Shown one piece after another: positions 1 through 7,892 of a stretch of DNA of 64,000 nt. The first letter of the stretch is position 1, and each line of letters opens with the position of its first letter. The notes below the pieces were generated by a model. That model did no database searches and had not been told where the DNA came from. It saw nothing but the letters and a program-made list of their open reading frames with translations. The translations under genes and the position numbers were made by a program. The stretch is from the NCBI GenBank assembly GCA_024639905.1, contig JAHEGE010000006.1, forward strand, positions 1 to 64,000. The letters run 5' to 3'. The stretch is from Gammaproteobacteria bacterium (GTDB taxonomy: Bacteria; Pseudomonadota; Gammaproteobacteria; Pseudomonadales; Pseudohongiellaceae).

Positions 1-1
1 T

Positions 2-121
2 TGCCTGACGACATTAGCGAGTGCGTACCACCTGATCCCATCTCGAACTCAGAAGTGAAAGTGCTTAGCGCCGATGGTAGTGTGGGGTTTCCCCATGTGA
101 GAGTAGGTCATTGTCAGGCAT
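2..121 (+). rRNA. rrf: 5S ribosomal RNA
   Basis: A 5S rRNA of about 120 nt. The 5' TGCCTGACGA and 3' TGTCAGGCA ends pair to form helix I, and the internal blocks CCATCTCGAACTCAGAAGTG and CGCCGATGGTAGTGTGGGG match the universal bacterial 5S pattern. It is the last gene of an rRNA operon whose 16S and 23S genes would lie to the left of the window. A strong intrinsic terminator follows directly. Confidence 0.97.
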
Positions 122-130
122 CTAAAAGCA

Positions 131-166
131 AAACCCCACCAGCGAAAGCTGGTGGGGTTTTTTTTT
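131..166 (+). terminator. Rho-independent terminator of the rRNA operon
   Basis: A perfect 13-bp stem (AAACCCCACCAGC with GCTGGTGGGGTTT) closes a GAAA tetraloop and is followed by an uninterrupted T-run. It starts about 10 nt after the 5S gene, so it ends the rRNA transcript. Confidence 0.95.
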
Positions 167-173
167 AGATGCC

Positions 174-209
174 CTCAATGGCGCCCGAGCTTCGCTCGGT
201 GTCATTGAG
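174..209. repeat. Imperfect inverted repeat (REP-like hairpin)
   Basis: CTCAATG and CATTGAG form the outer arms (7 bp), and CCGAGC and GCTCGG the inner arms (6 bp) around a TTC loop, with small unpaired bulges between them. This bulged GC-rich stem is typical of REP-type elements, but no second copy is visible in the window. No T-run follows, so it is unlikely to be another terminator. Confidence 0.5.
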
Positions 210-298
210 ACTCGAGCACCTTGTGGGCGCGGCGCTCTCGCCCTGCGGGCCGCTGCGCGGTCTTCCTCGCTGCGCGAGTAATCAGGCATCGCTTCAAA

Positions 299-331
299 CC
301 CCGGGGTCAGGTCTTGCATCGATGCATTTTT
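299..331. other. Possible transposon-end fragment (RAYT/REP-like motif)
   Basis: The block GGGGTCAGGTCTTGCAT runs into the palindrome TGCATCGATGCA and then a T-run. From memory, similar GGGGTCAGGTCTTG motifs occur at the boundary of REP-associated Y1 transposase elements in Gammaproteobacteria. No transposase reading frame remains here. The stretch from 167 to 463 has no believable gene and appears to be a patchwork of element remnants after the rRNA operon. Confidence 0.35.
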
Positions 332-390
332 CTTATGCGATTAGCGGGTGGGCCGGCAGTGACGCCAGGCTTTCGTCGGAAACCGCGGAA

Positions 391-452
391 GGTGGGTCAA
401 TTTAAATCGTCGATTACCACGACAGGTGGGTCAGTTTTAAACCGTCGTTGAC
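391..452. mobile_element. Remnant of an IS21-type insertion sequence end
   Basis: Two tandem degenerate copies of a roughly 30-bp unit begin with GGTGGGTCA at 391 and 425. The second runs TTTTAAACCGTCGTTGACA and ends in CA. Read on the other strand this is TGTCAACGACGGTTTAAAAC followed by TGACCCACC, the usual look of IS21-family ends, which carry several internal copies of the terminal repeat as transposase-binding sites. No istA or istB gene is present, so this is at most a solo end or scar. The family assignment rests on remembered pattern, not on a search. Confidence 0.55.
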
Positions 453-463
453 AGGTAGGGAGG

Positions 464-1060
464 TTACTGGGGGGAGGCTAGGACGTTGAAGCTTATGCTG
501 ATGCGGTCTTGTTGGCTCTGGTTTACTTCTACTCCGTGCTCGAGCCAGCCTGGGAAAATGTAGAGGCGGCCTTCCTCGGGTGGCATGCGTACTTCGCTTG
601 CGGTGAAGCCAGTCTGCTGTGTGGCGGGATAGGGCATCATGCGCGAGGCGACACGCGGATCACGGAAATAAATGCTGCCGCATTCTGGTGCTTTGAGGCT
701 GAGGTAGTACACCCCGCTAAAGTGACAGTTAGCATGGAAGTGTACCTGATTAGACGCGCCGGGTGGGCTCATATTCACCCAGGCCTGGTGATAGAAGTTC
801 AGCCCTTGAGCGAAATGCTGAGATTCAGCGATGCGCTGGCAGGCCTGAATAATGCGCGTATTCATCGCGTCGAATTCAGGGAGGTCCTGCAGATTGTTGT
901 TACTCTGCCATCCTCCCTGATTCGTCTTGCTAACACCCTGCGGATCCCGCTCGCGTAGTTGCCTTGCCTGCGTGAGTAGTTCCGCATTGAAGCGTTCACG
1001 ATCCTCGAACACTGTGCTCCAAACAAGGCTTGGGAACAGGGGTTGTGCTTTAATTTCCAT
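464..1060 (-). CDS. 2OG-Fe(II) oxygenase, TIGR02466-like family
   Basis: A protein of about 198 residues resembling the TIGR02466 family of putative 2-oxoglutarate/Fe(II)-dependent oxygenases, whose substrates are unknown. The sequence shows the family hallmarks: an N-terminal PLFPSLVWS segment, a metal-site region NQVHFHANCHFSGVYYLS, and a C-terminal block FPGWLEHGVEVN followed by DRISISFN, which would give the distal His and the 2OG-binding Arg. I prefer the ATG at 1060 because the conserved domain begins there. A GTG 69 nt upstream would add a 23-residue tail unlike the family, and neither start has a strong ribosome-binding site. The gene stands alone on its strand, between transposon debris and the divergent nhaD. 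The role is inferred from fold only. Confidence 0.8.
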   Translation of the reverse strand: MEIKAQPLFPSLVWSTVFEDRERFNAELLTQARQLRERDPQGVSKTNQGGWQSNNNLQDLPEFDAMNTRIIQACQRIAESQHFAQGLNFYHQAWVNMSPPGASNQVHFHANCHFSGVYYLSLKAPECGSIYFRDPRVASRMMPYPATQQTGFTASEVRMPPEEGRLYIFPGWLEHGVEVNQSQQDRISISFNVLASPQ

Positions 1061-1221
1061 GGTAAGGAGTCTAGCACTATTTTGCACTTGTCCAACATGC
1101 CTGAAACCTGGCTCGTTGCTCGATGTCACTACTTATTACTTGCCATTCCGCCCATTTACCCCTAGTTTTGCAGGCTGGACAACAATAATCTCCGCCATGC
1201 AAGGCGGGTTAAGGATGATGC

Positions 1222-2655
1222 ATGTTAAAGCGGTTTTCGACACTTTTACTCCTCCCTCTCTCTCTCCTAATTGCCCCTCTGGCGCTGGGTGCTGAGGCGG
1301 GTCACGACAGGCTTAACCTCACGACGAGCTGGGTGGGCCTCGCTTCGCTGCTGACGTTTATAGCGGCCTACGCGCTGGTCATCGGAGAGGAATTCACCCA
1401 TTTACGCAAGTCCAAGCCCGTTATCTTGGCTGCGGGCTTGATCTGGGCGATGATCGCAATCGTCTATGCGCAACAGGGCTACGATCATATCGTCGAGGAG
1501 TCAGTACGCGAGTTCTTGATCGAGTTTGCCGAGCTCTTCCTGTTCCTCTTGGCGGCGATGACATACGTCAACTCAATGAGTGAGCGCCGCGTCTTTGAAG
1601 GTTTACGAGCGTTCCTCGTCAGCAAGGGGTTAAGCTACCGTCAGTTGTTTTGGATAACTGGTGCGCTGAGCTTCTTCCTGTCGCCTTTAATTGACAATCT
1701 CACCACGGCGCTTGTTATGTGTGCGGTCGTCATGGCGGTTGGAAAAGATGACGCAAAATTCGTCGCCGTTGGCTGCGTCAACATCGTGGTAGCGGCAAAC
1801 GCTGGTGGTGCTTTCTCGCCGTTCGGTGATATCACTACCCTCATGGTTTGGCAGAGTGGCTTGATCCCCTTTGGCACGTTCTTCGTGCTGTTCATCCCAT
1901 CAGTGGTTAACTACCTAGTACCGGCCCTGTTTATGCAGTTGGCCATCTCCAAGGAAGTGCCTGAGGTCGAAACCGAAGAAGTACGCATCAAGCGCGGCGC
2001 CGGAGCGATAATTGCCCTGTTTGGTGTGACGATCGTTATTGCGGTCAGCTTCCATAATTTCCTCCACTTGCCCCCGTTCTTGGGCATGATGACTGGTATG
2101 GCTCTGCTCAAGTTCTACGGTTATTACCTTAAAATTACCCATAAGCCTCACCCGAATGATGACGCGGAGTACGGACAGGTGGGTGACGTGGCAGCGTTCG
2201 ATAGCTTCCGTCAGGTTGCGCGGGCCGAGTGGGATACCCTGCTGTTCTTCTTCGGTGTGATTATGTGCGTGGGCGGGCTAGGCTTTATTGGTTACCTCTC
2301 ATACGCCAGTGAACTCATGTATGTCGGGCTGGGTCCCACGCTCGCTAACGCTTTGGTTGGTGTGCTCAGCGCCATCGTAGACAACATTCCCGTGATGGTG
2401 GCTATCTTGCAGATGAATCCAGTGATGGACGAAATGCAATGGTTGCTCGTTACGCTGACTGCGGGCGTCGGAGGTAGCTTGCTGTCGATAGGGTCTGCGG
2501 CAGGCGTTGCTTTGATGGGTCAGGCGCGTGGCAAGTACACGTTCTTTGGCCATCTGAAGTGGACGCCAGTTATCGCGGCCGGTTATGTTCTCAGTATCCT
2601 AGTCCATTTATGGGTTAATTCCAGCTTAGCCGGCGTGTCGCCGGGTGGCCTGTAG
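1222..2655 (+). CDS. nhaD: Na+/H+ antiporter, NhaD type
   Basis: An inner-membrane sodium/proton antiporter of the NhaD branch of the ion-transporter superfamily, 477 residues, the usual length. It has an N-terminal signal-like helix ending ALGAEAG and about a dozen hydrophobic segments. The family motifs are SPLIDNLTTALVMCAV near residue 155, GGAFSPFGDITTLMVW near 200 and a second SAIVDNIPVMVAI near 390, the two inverted-repeat halves with the ion-binding Asp-Asn pairs. AAGGA lies 6 nt before the ATG. The gene is monocistronic, with a terminator about 50 nt downstream. It would expel Na+ at alkaline pH or in seawater, in line with the sodium-pumping decarboxylase encoded further right. Confidence 0.93.
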   Translation: MLKRFSTLLLLPLSLLIAPLALGAEAGHDRLNLTTSWVGLASLLTFIAAYALVIGEEFTHLRKSKPVILAAGLIWAMIAIVYAQQGYDHIVEESVREFLIEFAELFLFLLAAMTYVNSMSERRVFEGLRAFLVSKGLSYRQLFWITGALSFFLSPLIDNLTTALVMCAVVMAVGKDDAKFVAVGCVNIVVAANAGGAFSPFGDITTLMVWQSGLIPFGTFFVLFIPSVVNYLVPALFMQLAISKEVPEVETEEVRIKRGAGAIIALFGVTIVIAVSFHNFLHLPPFLGMMTGMALLKFYGYYLKITHKPHPNDDAEYGQVGDVAAFDSFRQVARAEWDTLLFFFGVIMCVGGLGFIGYLSYASELMYVGLGPTLANALVGVLSAIVDNIPVMVAILQMNPVMDEMQWLLVTLTAGVGGSLLSIGSAAGVALMGQARGKYTFFGHLKWTPVIAAGYVLSILVHLWVNSSLAGVSPGGL

Positions 2656-2705
2656 GCTCGCTGATTAGAGGAGTTAACCTGCGAGACTTAAAGATGTAGT
2701 CAATG

Positions 2706-2735
2706 CCCGCAGACCTCGGTCTGCGGGTTTTTTTT
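2706..2735 (+). terminator. Rho-independent terminator after nhaD
   Basis: CCCGCAGACC pairs with GGTCTGCGGG across a very short loop and is followed by eight T residues. It separates nhaD from the response-regulator gene downstream. Confidence 0.93.
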
Positions 2736-2829
2736 GCGTACCGGAAAGTCATAGGCTATTGATTGATAAAGTCGGCAATATTGGTATCATCCTGTATCGG
2801 AGTTGTGGTCGCTCAACGAGGTTGTTCAG

Positions 2830-3549
2830 GTGAAAAAGCATGTCGTAGTCGTAGATGACGATTCGGTGTTCGCTGACATTCTTTGCGCAGGGCTTAACAA
2901 GAGCGGCTTTATCACCAGCAAATACGAATCGGCCTCAGAGTTTTTAGCGTTTCTCGCGGCTCGCTCTCTGTCAGATAACGAAGAGAAGCCTGTCGATCTC
3001 TTCATTGTCGACTACCATCTCGACAAGCCTGCTATTAACGGCTTGGATCTCTGTCGTCACATTAAATCCCAGGGTTCGTATCCGGTCATCATGCTTACGG
3101 GCGTCGATGACGTTGATACCACCGTCTCCTGTCTGTACGCGGGTGCGGAGCAGTATGTTGTTAAGCCTTATTCCCTAGATGAGCTTGTTGCCCGCATACA
3201 TGTGGTGCTGAAGGGCTGGGCGCGAGCATCAGCGTCTCCATTAGAGGTGAAGGAGGGCGCACGCTTGACGTTGTCCCTGCAAGGCAAGAGCCGGATTTTG
3301 AGCTGTGCTGAGCGATCAACGAAGCTCACCCAGCGAGAGGTTAGTCTGGCCGAAAGTCTATTGGGGAGCGCGGGTCTGGAGATGGAGCGAGAGCATATCT
3401 ACTTTGCTATATTTGGCAAGGCGATGGAGCCGTTTAGCCGCGCAGTTGATATCTTAGTTGCTAGGCTGCGAAAGAAGCTTAAGCTCGTTACAGAAGACTA
3501 CGTCATTATTCCTACCCGGAACTCAGGCTATATGCTGGTGAGAAAATAG
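2830..3549 (+). CDS. OmpR-type response regulator, paralogue of the one at 4398-5123
   Basis: A two-domain DNA-binding response regulator of about 239 residues. The receiver has the acidic pair VVVDDD at 8-11, the phospho-acceptor D61 in FIVDYHLD, MLTG and the lysine in VVKPYS. The C-terminal half is a divergent winged helix, with LTQREVSLAESLL and RAVDILVARLRKKL as the likely recognition region. The GTG start is preferred because GAGG lies 8 nt upstream; an in-frame TTG 27 nt earlier has no usable site. It is clearly paralogous to the regulator at 4398-5123: GLDLCRHIK against GLDLCRKIK, and CLYAGAEQYVVKPY against CLYAGADQYILKPY. It faces the H-NOX signalling operon, which ends only 27 nt away, so the two are probably functionally linked. 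The target genes are unknown. Confidence 0.88.
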   Translation: MKKHVVVVDDDSVFADILCAGLNKSGFITSKYESASEFLAFLAARSLSDNEEKPVDLFIVDYHLDKPAINGLDLCRHIKSQGSYPVIMLTGVDDVDTTVSCLYAGAEQYVVKPYSLDELVARIHVVLKGWARASASPLEVKEGARLTLSLQGKSRILSCAERSTKLTQREVSLAESLLGSAGLEMEREHIYFAIFGKAMEPFSRAVDILVARLRKKLKLVTEDYVIIPTRNSGYMLVRK

Positions 3550-3576
3550 CGCGCTGAATTTGAGCTTAGTGCAGCT

Positions 3577-3945
3577 TTAGAGTGCTGAAAGCAACGCGCT
3601 AAATGCTTCCGTATCGACGGGCTTACGCAGGAATCCATGGACTGATAAGCCCAGCGTCTGCGCCTGCTTGCGTGCCTCTTCTATGACGCTCTCTTCAAGG
3701 CCCGACACGAGGAGAATTTTCCCCCGGTAGGCTTGGTCGGCTAAGGCTTGCAGCGACTCGAATGCGGATGAGTCCGACAGCCACAGGTCTAATACGATGG
3801 CGTCGAACTCTTGCACTTTAGTGGAGGCTAGTATGGGCGCATTGTGTGCGATCACCGGGTAGTGCCCGAGGTTTCTAATTAGTTGCCCCAGAATTTCCGT
3901 GATAATCAAGTCGTCGTCTAGGACAAGAATGCGTTTTTGGTTCAT
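3577..3945 (-). CDS. Stand-alone CheY-like receiver protein
   Basis: A single-domain response regulator of 122 residues with no output domain. It has the acidic cluster VLDDD at 8-12, the predicted phospho-acceptor D53 in IVLDLWLSD, LLVSG and the lysine in FLRKPVD. Such proteins act as phosphate carriers or sinks, or bind a partner protein. It is the last gene of the leftward H-NOX cluster, 49 nt after the HPt gene, so it probably exchanges phosphate with that HPt protein or with the hybrid kinase. No strong ribosome-binding site precedes the ATG. Confidence 0.86.
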   Translation of the reverse strand: MNQKRILVLDDDLIITEILGQLIRNLGHYPVIAHNAPILASTKVQEFDAIVLDLWLSDSSAFESLQALADQAYRGKILLVSGLEESVIEEARKQAQTLGLSVHGFLRKPVDTEAFSALLSAL

Positions 3946-3994
3946 GGGTCGAGGTCTTCTAGGGTTAGTAGGGTGACGATATCACGCGCGGCAA

Positions 3995-4366
3995 TCAGGC
4001 ACTAGGGCGTGCTGCAGATGCCAATTGGGCGGCGTACTTGTCGAGCGAACTTGCAACCTGAGAGTATTCAGATTGCAGCATCCTCGATAACGCGTCACAG
4101 CGTGCGGAGTCTCCTTCACGCGCCGCTGTTTCCAGTGCGTCTAAGATATTGCTCAAACGCGGAAGCCCCAGTTGCAGGCAGGTGGTTTTCAGCTTGTGGG
4201 CATCGAACTCGATGGAGGAATCCGGTTGAGGGCCTTCCTGAATAAACACTTTAAGTGCGCTTGCGGCCCTGTCGAAAAGGGGAGAGAGCAGAGTCGGGTT
4301 GCTGCTTCCCAACAGTGTTTTAAATGCGCGAGGATCGTATTCAACGTCCTCTTCGTGTCCTGTCAT
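3995..4366 (-). CDS. Stand-alone HPt phosphotransfer protein
   Basis: A small all-helical histidine phosphotransfer protein of 123 residues. The motif FDAHKLKTTCLQLGLPRL places the phosphorylated histidine at H57 and is the classical HPt signature. It would shuttle phosphate between the receiver of the hybrid kinase and one or more of the neighbouring response regulators. It lies 31 nt downstream of the OmpR-type regulator gene in the leftward cluster. The hybrid kinase already carries its own HPt domain at its C-terminus, so this second HPt suggests a branched relay. Confidence 0.85.
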   Translation of the reverse strand: MTGHEEDVEYDPRAFKTLLGSSNPTLLSPLFDRAASALKVFIQEGPQPDSSIEFDAHKLKTTCLQLGLPRLSNILDALETAAREGDSARCDALSRMLQSEYSQVASSLDKYAAQLASAARPSA

Positions 4367-4397
4367 ACCGCTGACTCTGATGCTGGCAAGTGGTGGG

Positions 4398-5123
4398 CTA
4401 GTGGCTCGGCGTGTTGCTCTTAGAGACTAGGATGTAGCCTGCGTTTCGCGTAGGCAGAATTAAGAGGTCTTCGCTTATCTCTTTCAATTTTTTGCGGAAG
4501 CGGGCAATTAAAATATCCGCTGCACGACTAAACGCCTTCATTTGATGCCCGTACACGGCAGAGTAGATGTAGTCACGCTTAATTTCGGTGTTGTGATGTG
4601 CGAACAGAATCTCGGCAACAGCTAGCTCGCGTTCAGTAAGTTTAACGCTCAAGTTGCCGCGCGTCAGCGTACGCGCTAAGCCATCCAGTTCCACGCCACA
4701 GACGCTTAGTTTATGTGTGGTTTCGGAGCTGAGTGGTTTCGGGGTGTTGTTAAGCGCGCTGTGGATCCGCGCAAGCAATTCCTTAAGCTCGTAAGGTTTT
4801 AGGATGTATTGATCCGCGCCCGCATAAAGGCACGCGACGGTCGTGTCGGTAGAGGATTCGCCGGTCAGCATGACCACCGGTTTGTGTGTGTACGCCTTTA
4901 TTTTTCTGCAGAGATCTAGGCCGTTTCCTTTAACATCGCCTAGGTCGTAATCAACGATGAAGAGATCTACCTCTTCTGAGACAGGGATAAAGTCGATGGC
5001 GTCTTTCACATTAGGTATTAGGTAGACATCGTAGCCGTGGTTGCGGAGGCCGAGCTCTAGCAATCGAGCGAAGATGATGTCGTCTTCGATAACGACTATT
5101 TTTAGCTTTTTAGCCACACGCAC
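4398..5123 (-). CDS. OmpR-type response regulator in the H-NOX cluster
   Basis: A DNA-binding response regulator of up to 241 residues. The receiver shows VIEDD at 11-15, phospho-acceptor D58 in FIVDYDLG, MLTG and the lysine in ILKPYE. The C-terminal winged helix has KLTERELAVAEILF and RAADILIARFRKKLKE. Two in-frame GTG codons lie 6 nt apart, at 5123 and 5117; CAGGT sits too close to the first and at a better distance from the second, so the true start may be 5117. It follows the hybrid kinase by about 100 nt, a gap that may hold its own promoter, and precedes the HPt gene. It is the most likely output of the NO-sensing kinase. A close paralogue lies at 2830-3549. Confidence 0.88.
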   Translation of the reverse strand: MRVAKKLKIVVIEDDIIFARLLELGLRNHGYDVYLIPNVKDAIDFIPVSEEVDLFIVDYDLGDVKGNGLDLCRKIKAYTHKPVVMLTGESSTDTTVACLYAGADQYILKPYELKELLARIHSALNNTPKPLSSETTHKLSVCGVELDGLARTLTRGNLSVKLTERELAVAEILFAHHNTEIKRDYIYSAVYGHQMKAFSRAADILIARFRKKLKEISEDLLILPTRNAGYILVSKSNTPSH

Positions 5124-5226
5124 ACCTGAATCTGCTTGGTTACAAGTCGATACAGTGTAGGCTAACCTACGGAATACCCACAGATTTACTTGGTATCATT
5201 TTGTTTCGTAGGGTTTGAGGCCCTCT

Positions 5227-7269
5227 TTATGCCATGTGTGATTCCAGGGCATCGAGTGAAGCGGCACAAAGCGTCTCGAGTACAGGTGTAGTGAGTGCCA
5301 AGTCGGCTTCACCTTTTGCTTCTGTTTCTGCCTGCCTGAGTGTCTCACCTAGGCGCATAAGGCCGAAGGCAAGGCAGCTGCTTGCGAGGCGGTGAGCTGC
5401 GGCGGCGATCTCATCACGTTCGCCTGCGAGTAATAAGGTGCTCAGCTCGGTGACTCGCGAGCGAGTCTCATCTAGGAACAATACTGCGATACGCTCAAAA
5501 TTCGTGGCACCAATATCGTCTTTCAGTTGTTGTAATTTGCTGGCATCTAGCAGGGCGGTTTCGGCATTCACTGTGTCACTCTCATGGATAGGATCATCTA
5601 CAGAACTCGCGCTGATCGTCTTAGGTGCTGTTTGAGGTTCTAGGTAGACGCTGCAGAGTGCGTTAAGTGCGCGCTGTTCGATTGGCTTAACTAACGTGTC
5701 GAGCATGCCTGCATTCTTGTAGCCGGCGATGTCATCGCTGGATGCGTTGGCGGTGAGTGCGATGATTACCGTATTGGCTGTTGACTCGTTCGAGAGGATC
5801 GCTTGAGTTGCTTCGATGCCTCCCATAATGGGCATGTTGATATCCATGAAAACGATGTCGTATACCTCGCTCATTACGCGCTCTACCGCCTCTCGACCGT
5901 CGCGCGCGATTTCTACGTCTAAGCCTAATCTCTGTAAAAGAATCTGCCCGAGTTCGAGGTTGATCGCATTGTCATCGACTATTAATACGCGTCCCGTGAA
6001 CTGTTGTTCAGCGGCGTTAGTTGAGTTCTCATTTTGTAGAGTCAGGCAAGCATCAGCGTCATTTAAAGGATTTTCGAGGACTTCAATAGGGACGGTAACG
6101 ACGAAGCTGGCGCCTTCGCCTGGGGTCGACTTGAGAGTCAGTGTCCCCTCTAATAGTGAGACCAGCTCGTTGGTGATCGCGAGTCCTAGTCCGCTGCTCT
6201 GCTCACTACTTATTTTAACTTCGGGTGCTGTCCAAAAAGCTTCGAAAATCAGCGCCTGATTTTCTTCAGCAATGCCGACGCCGTAGTCTCGGCATTCGAA
6301 CACCAGCACGTGTTGATCTTGACCATTACTGGGTCGATCCATCACTTTAAAGCTTACGTCTAATTGTTCAGACTTTGAGTATTTAATGGCGTTGCTGATA
6401 AGGTTTAAACAAACTTTCTGCAATGAGCGCCGGTCGCAGCTCACGTAGCTCGGCAAGTTGTTTGCCAAAAGAAAGCGCATGCGCATGTTGCGTTCAACGG
6501 CCCGTGCCGAGAACGCAGCTTCCATGTCGCGAGCGAAAGTGGGTAGGTCAATTTCCGTGCGCACAATCGCCGTAGCGCCTTCTTCGATACGAGAAAAATC
6601 TAACACGTCATCCACGAGATCCATCAAGGCTTTCGCGGAGCTGCTTGCGATGTCCAAGAGCCTGTCGTATCGCAGTTTTTGCGTGGGGTCCGAAAGCAGC
6701 GCCAGTGAGGTGATCACGCCGTTAAGTGGGGTGCGAATTTCATGGCTGATGTGTTTTACAAACTCGGTCTTAGCTTTGCTCGCTGCTTCCGCTTTTACGC
6801 GAGCGCAGGTGAGCTCCTCGCTTAGTTCTTCGAGATCTGCTCGCATGATGTTCTGAGTAGTGAGGTACATCTGATGCTCGAGCTGGCTATCTTGGATAGG
6901 AAACTCATTGGCGGTAAGTGAAAGCCGCTTCCCATTCTCGTAAAGCCATGAGCTCCATGGCGCGCCGACAAAGAAGTACAGAGTTTTCCCATTAAGCTCG
7001 CCGTCGACTATCTGGCCACGCAGTGCGAACTGCTTGTCATGGGTATGCATGAGGAATAATTTGCCCACATGAGCGTTGCCGATAGTCGAGCAGTCGAGAG
7101 CGTTCGGCGCAGGATTCAGGATGCTGAAGGCTTCTTCAAGTGTCTGCTCTATTATCGACGAACCGAGCCGATCAGCGAGTCGATCGCTGACGAAGCTAAT
7201 GCGTCCTGTGGTTTCCAGGCAAATGACGTAAGGAAATAGGCGCAGGCAAAGGTCGAGGCTTGTACTCAT
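5227..7269 (-). CDS. H-NOX-associated hybrid histidine kinase (HNOBA-HisKA-HATPase-REC-HPt)
   Basis: A cytoplasmic hybrid sensor kinase of 680 residues with no membrane segment. The first 150 residues match the HNOBA (H-NOX-associated PAS-like) domain, with an LFPYVICLE start, LRGQIVDGE and FFVGAPWSSWL, then a helical linker. HisKA follows, with H176 in HISHEIRTP. The HATPase part has NLISNAIKYS, DYGVGI and SGLGLAI. A receiver has D476 in FMDINMP, and a C-terminal HPt has H626 in AAHRLASS. It begins 8 nt after the H-NOX gene, so the two are co-translated partners. In known H-NOX systems NO-bound H-NOX inhibits the partner kinase; that regulation is assumed here by analogy. Phosphate would run H176 to D476 to H626 and then to a regulator of the cluster. 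Confidence 0.93.
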   Translation of the reverse strand: MSTSLDLCLRLFPYVICLETTGRISFVSDRLADRLGSSIIEQTLEEAFSILNPAPNALDCSTIGNAHVGKLFLMHTHDKQFALRGQIVDGELNGKTLYFFVGAPWSSWLYENGKRLSLTANEFPIQDSQLEHQMYLTTQNIMRADLEELSEELTCARVKAEAASKAKTEFVKHISHEIRTPLNGVITSLALLSDPTQKLRYDRLLDIASSSAKALMDLVDDVLDFSRIEEGATAIVRTEIDLPTFARDMEAAFSARAVERNMRMRFLLANNLPSYVSCDRRSLQKVCLNLISNAIKYSKSEQLDVSFKVMDRPSNGQDQHVLVFECRDYGVGIAEENQALIFEAFWTAPEVKISSEQSSGLGLAITNELVSLLEGTLTLKSTPGEGASFVVTVPIEVLENPLNDADACLTLQNENSTNAAEQQFTGRVLIVDDNAINLELGQILLQRLGLDVEIARDGREAVERVMSEVYDIVFMDINMPIMGGIEATQAILSNESTANTVIIALTANASSDDIAGYKNAGMLDTLVKPIEQRALNALCSVYLEPQTAPKTISASSVDDPIHESDTVNAETALLDASKLQQLKDDIGATNFERIAVLFLDETRSRVTELSTLLLAGERDEIAAAAHRLASSCLAFGLMRLGETLRQAETEAKGEADLALTTPVLETLCAASLDALESHMA

Positions 7270-7277
7270 CGACTGAG

Positions 7278-7841
7278 TTAAGTCCCAGCTGGAAGCGTTT
7301 TAGTCACCTTGAACACCGAGTATTCGCCGCCGCCTTCTGAGTTCGTCGACTCCAAGTCGATACTAATGGCCTCGCCGTAGAACTCCCCGAGCCCGAGGAC
7401 GAGTCCGATGACGAATGGGCTAAGCCCCTGGCGCACGCTGCGATAATGGAGCGAACAAGTCGATTTATCACGCATCTCCACGGTGAAATGTGGCGGCTTG
7501 TACCCGGAAAAAGTAGAGCTAATGCGCTCGTGCATCTCATTCATTTGATTCAGTAGTCCGAAGCTGTCCTGACCATAGCTGCGCATCATATCGCCGTAGT
7601 GCTGGGAGGCAGTGACGAGAATCCAGAAGCGGCCGAAATCTTCGAGGCAAGCTGCGGGCGAGGCTCCGAGAATAGTGGAGCAAGCGCCTACAAGGTTGTA
7701 GGCGATGTCATCATCGTAAGCGCGCAGCGACAGGAAGTCGCCATCCGCCGCGCCAGACTCGGTTAGTACTGCGCGCCAGGCCTCTTCGCCGTGAACCGTC
7801 TTAACCATGTCTCTTATTGCTTTATGTATCATGCCGTACAT
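7278..7841 (-). CDS. hnoX: H-NOX haem nitric-oxide/oxygen sensor protein
   Basis: A stand-alone H-NOX protein of 187 residues, the normal size. It binds haem b and senses nitric oxide. The proximal haem ligand is H104 in NEMHERIS, aligned with the LDALHDHL segment of soluble guanylate cyclase. The propionate-binding YxSxR motif is present as Y133, S135 and R137. An N-terminal MYGMIHKAIRDMV is also typical. AAGGA lies 7 nt before the ATG. The gene directly precedes its kinase and the two surely form a pair. It lies 51 nt behind the NHL-repeat gene on the same strand with no clear terminator between, so read-through from there is possible. Whether it also binds O2 cannot be decided by eye. Confidence 0.95.
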   Translation of the reverse strand: MYGMIHKAIRDMVKTVHGEEAWRAVLTESGAADGDFLSLRAYDDDIAYNLVGACSTILGASPAACLEDFGRFWILVTASQHYGDMMRSYGQDSFGLLNQMNEMHERISSTFSGYKPPHFTVEMRDKSTCSLHYRSVRQGLSPFVIGLVLGLGEFYGEAISIDLESTNSEGGGEYSVFKVTKTLPAGT

Positions 7842-7892
7842 TGTTTATTCCTTTGCTAACTGGAACAGCCCTATGCCTTCTGTGATCCGCAG

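Noticed and set aside
122..319. Short reading frames over the rRNA terminator and hairpin region
   Set aside because: They lie over the terminator and repeats, have low-complexity Arg/Ala-rich products and no ribosome-binding sites.
509..958. 149-codon frame antisense to the 2OG-Fe(II) oxygenase gene
   Set aside because: The opposite strand encodes a recognisable enzyme with family motifs; the antisense product resembles nothing and is a codon-bias shadow.
7842..7892. Terminator between the NHL gene and hnoX
   Set aside because: Only a short CCGC/GCGG stem at the stop codon and no T-run; not enough for an intrinsic terminator.
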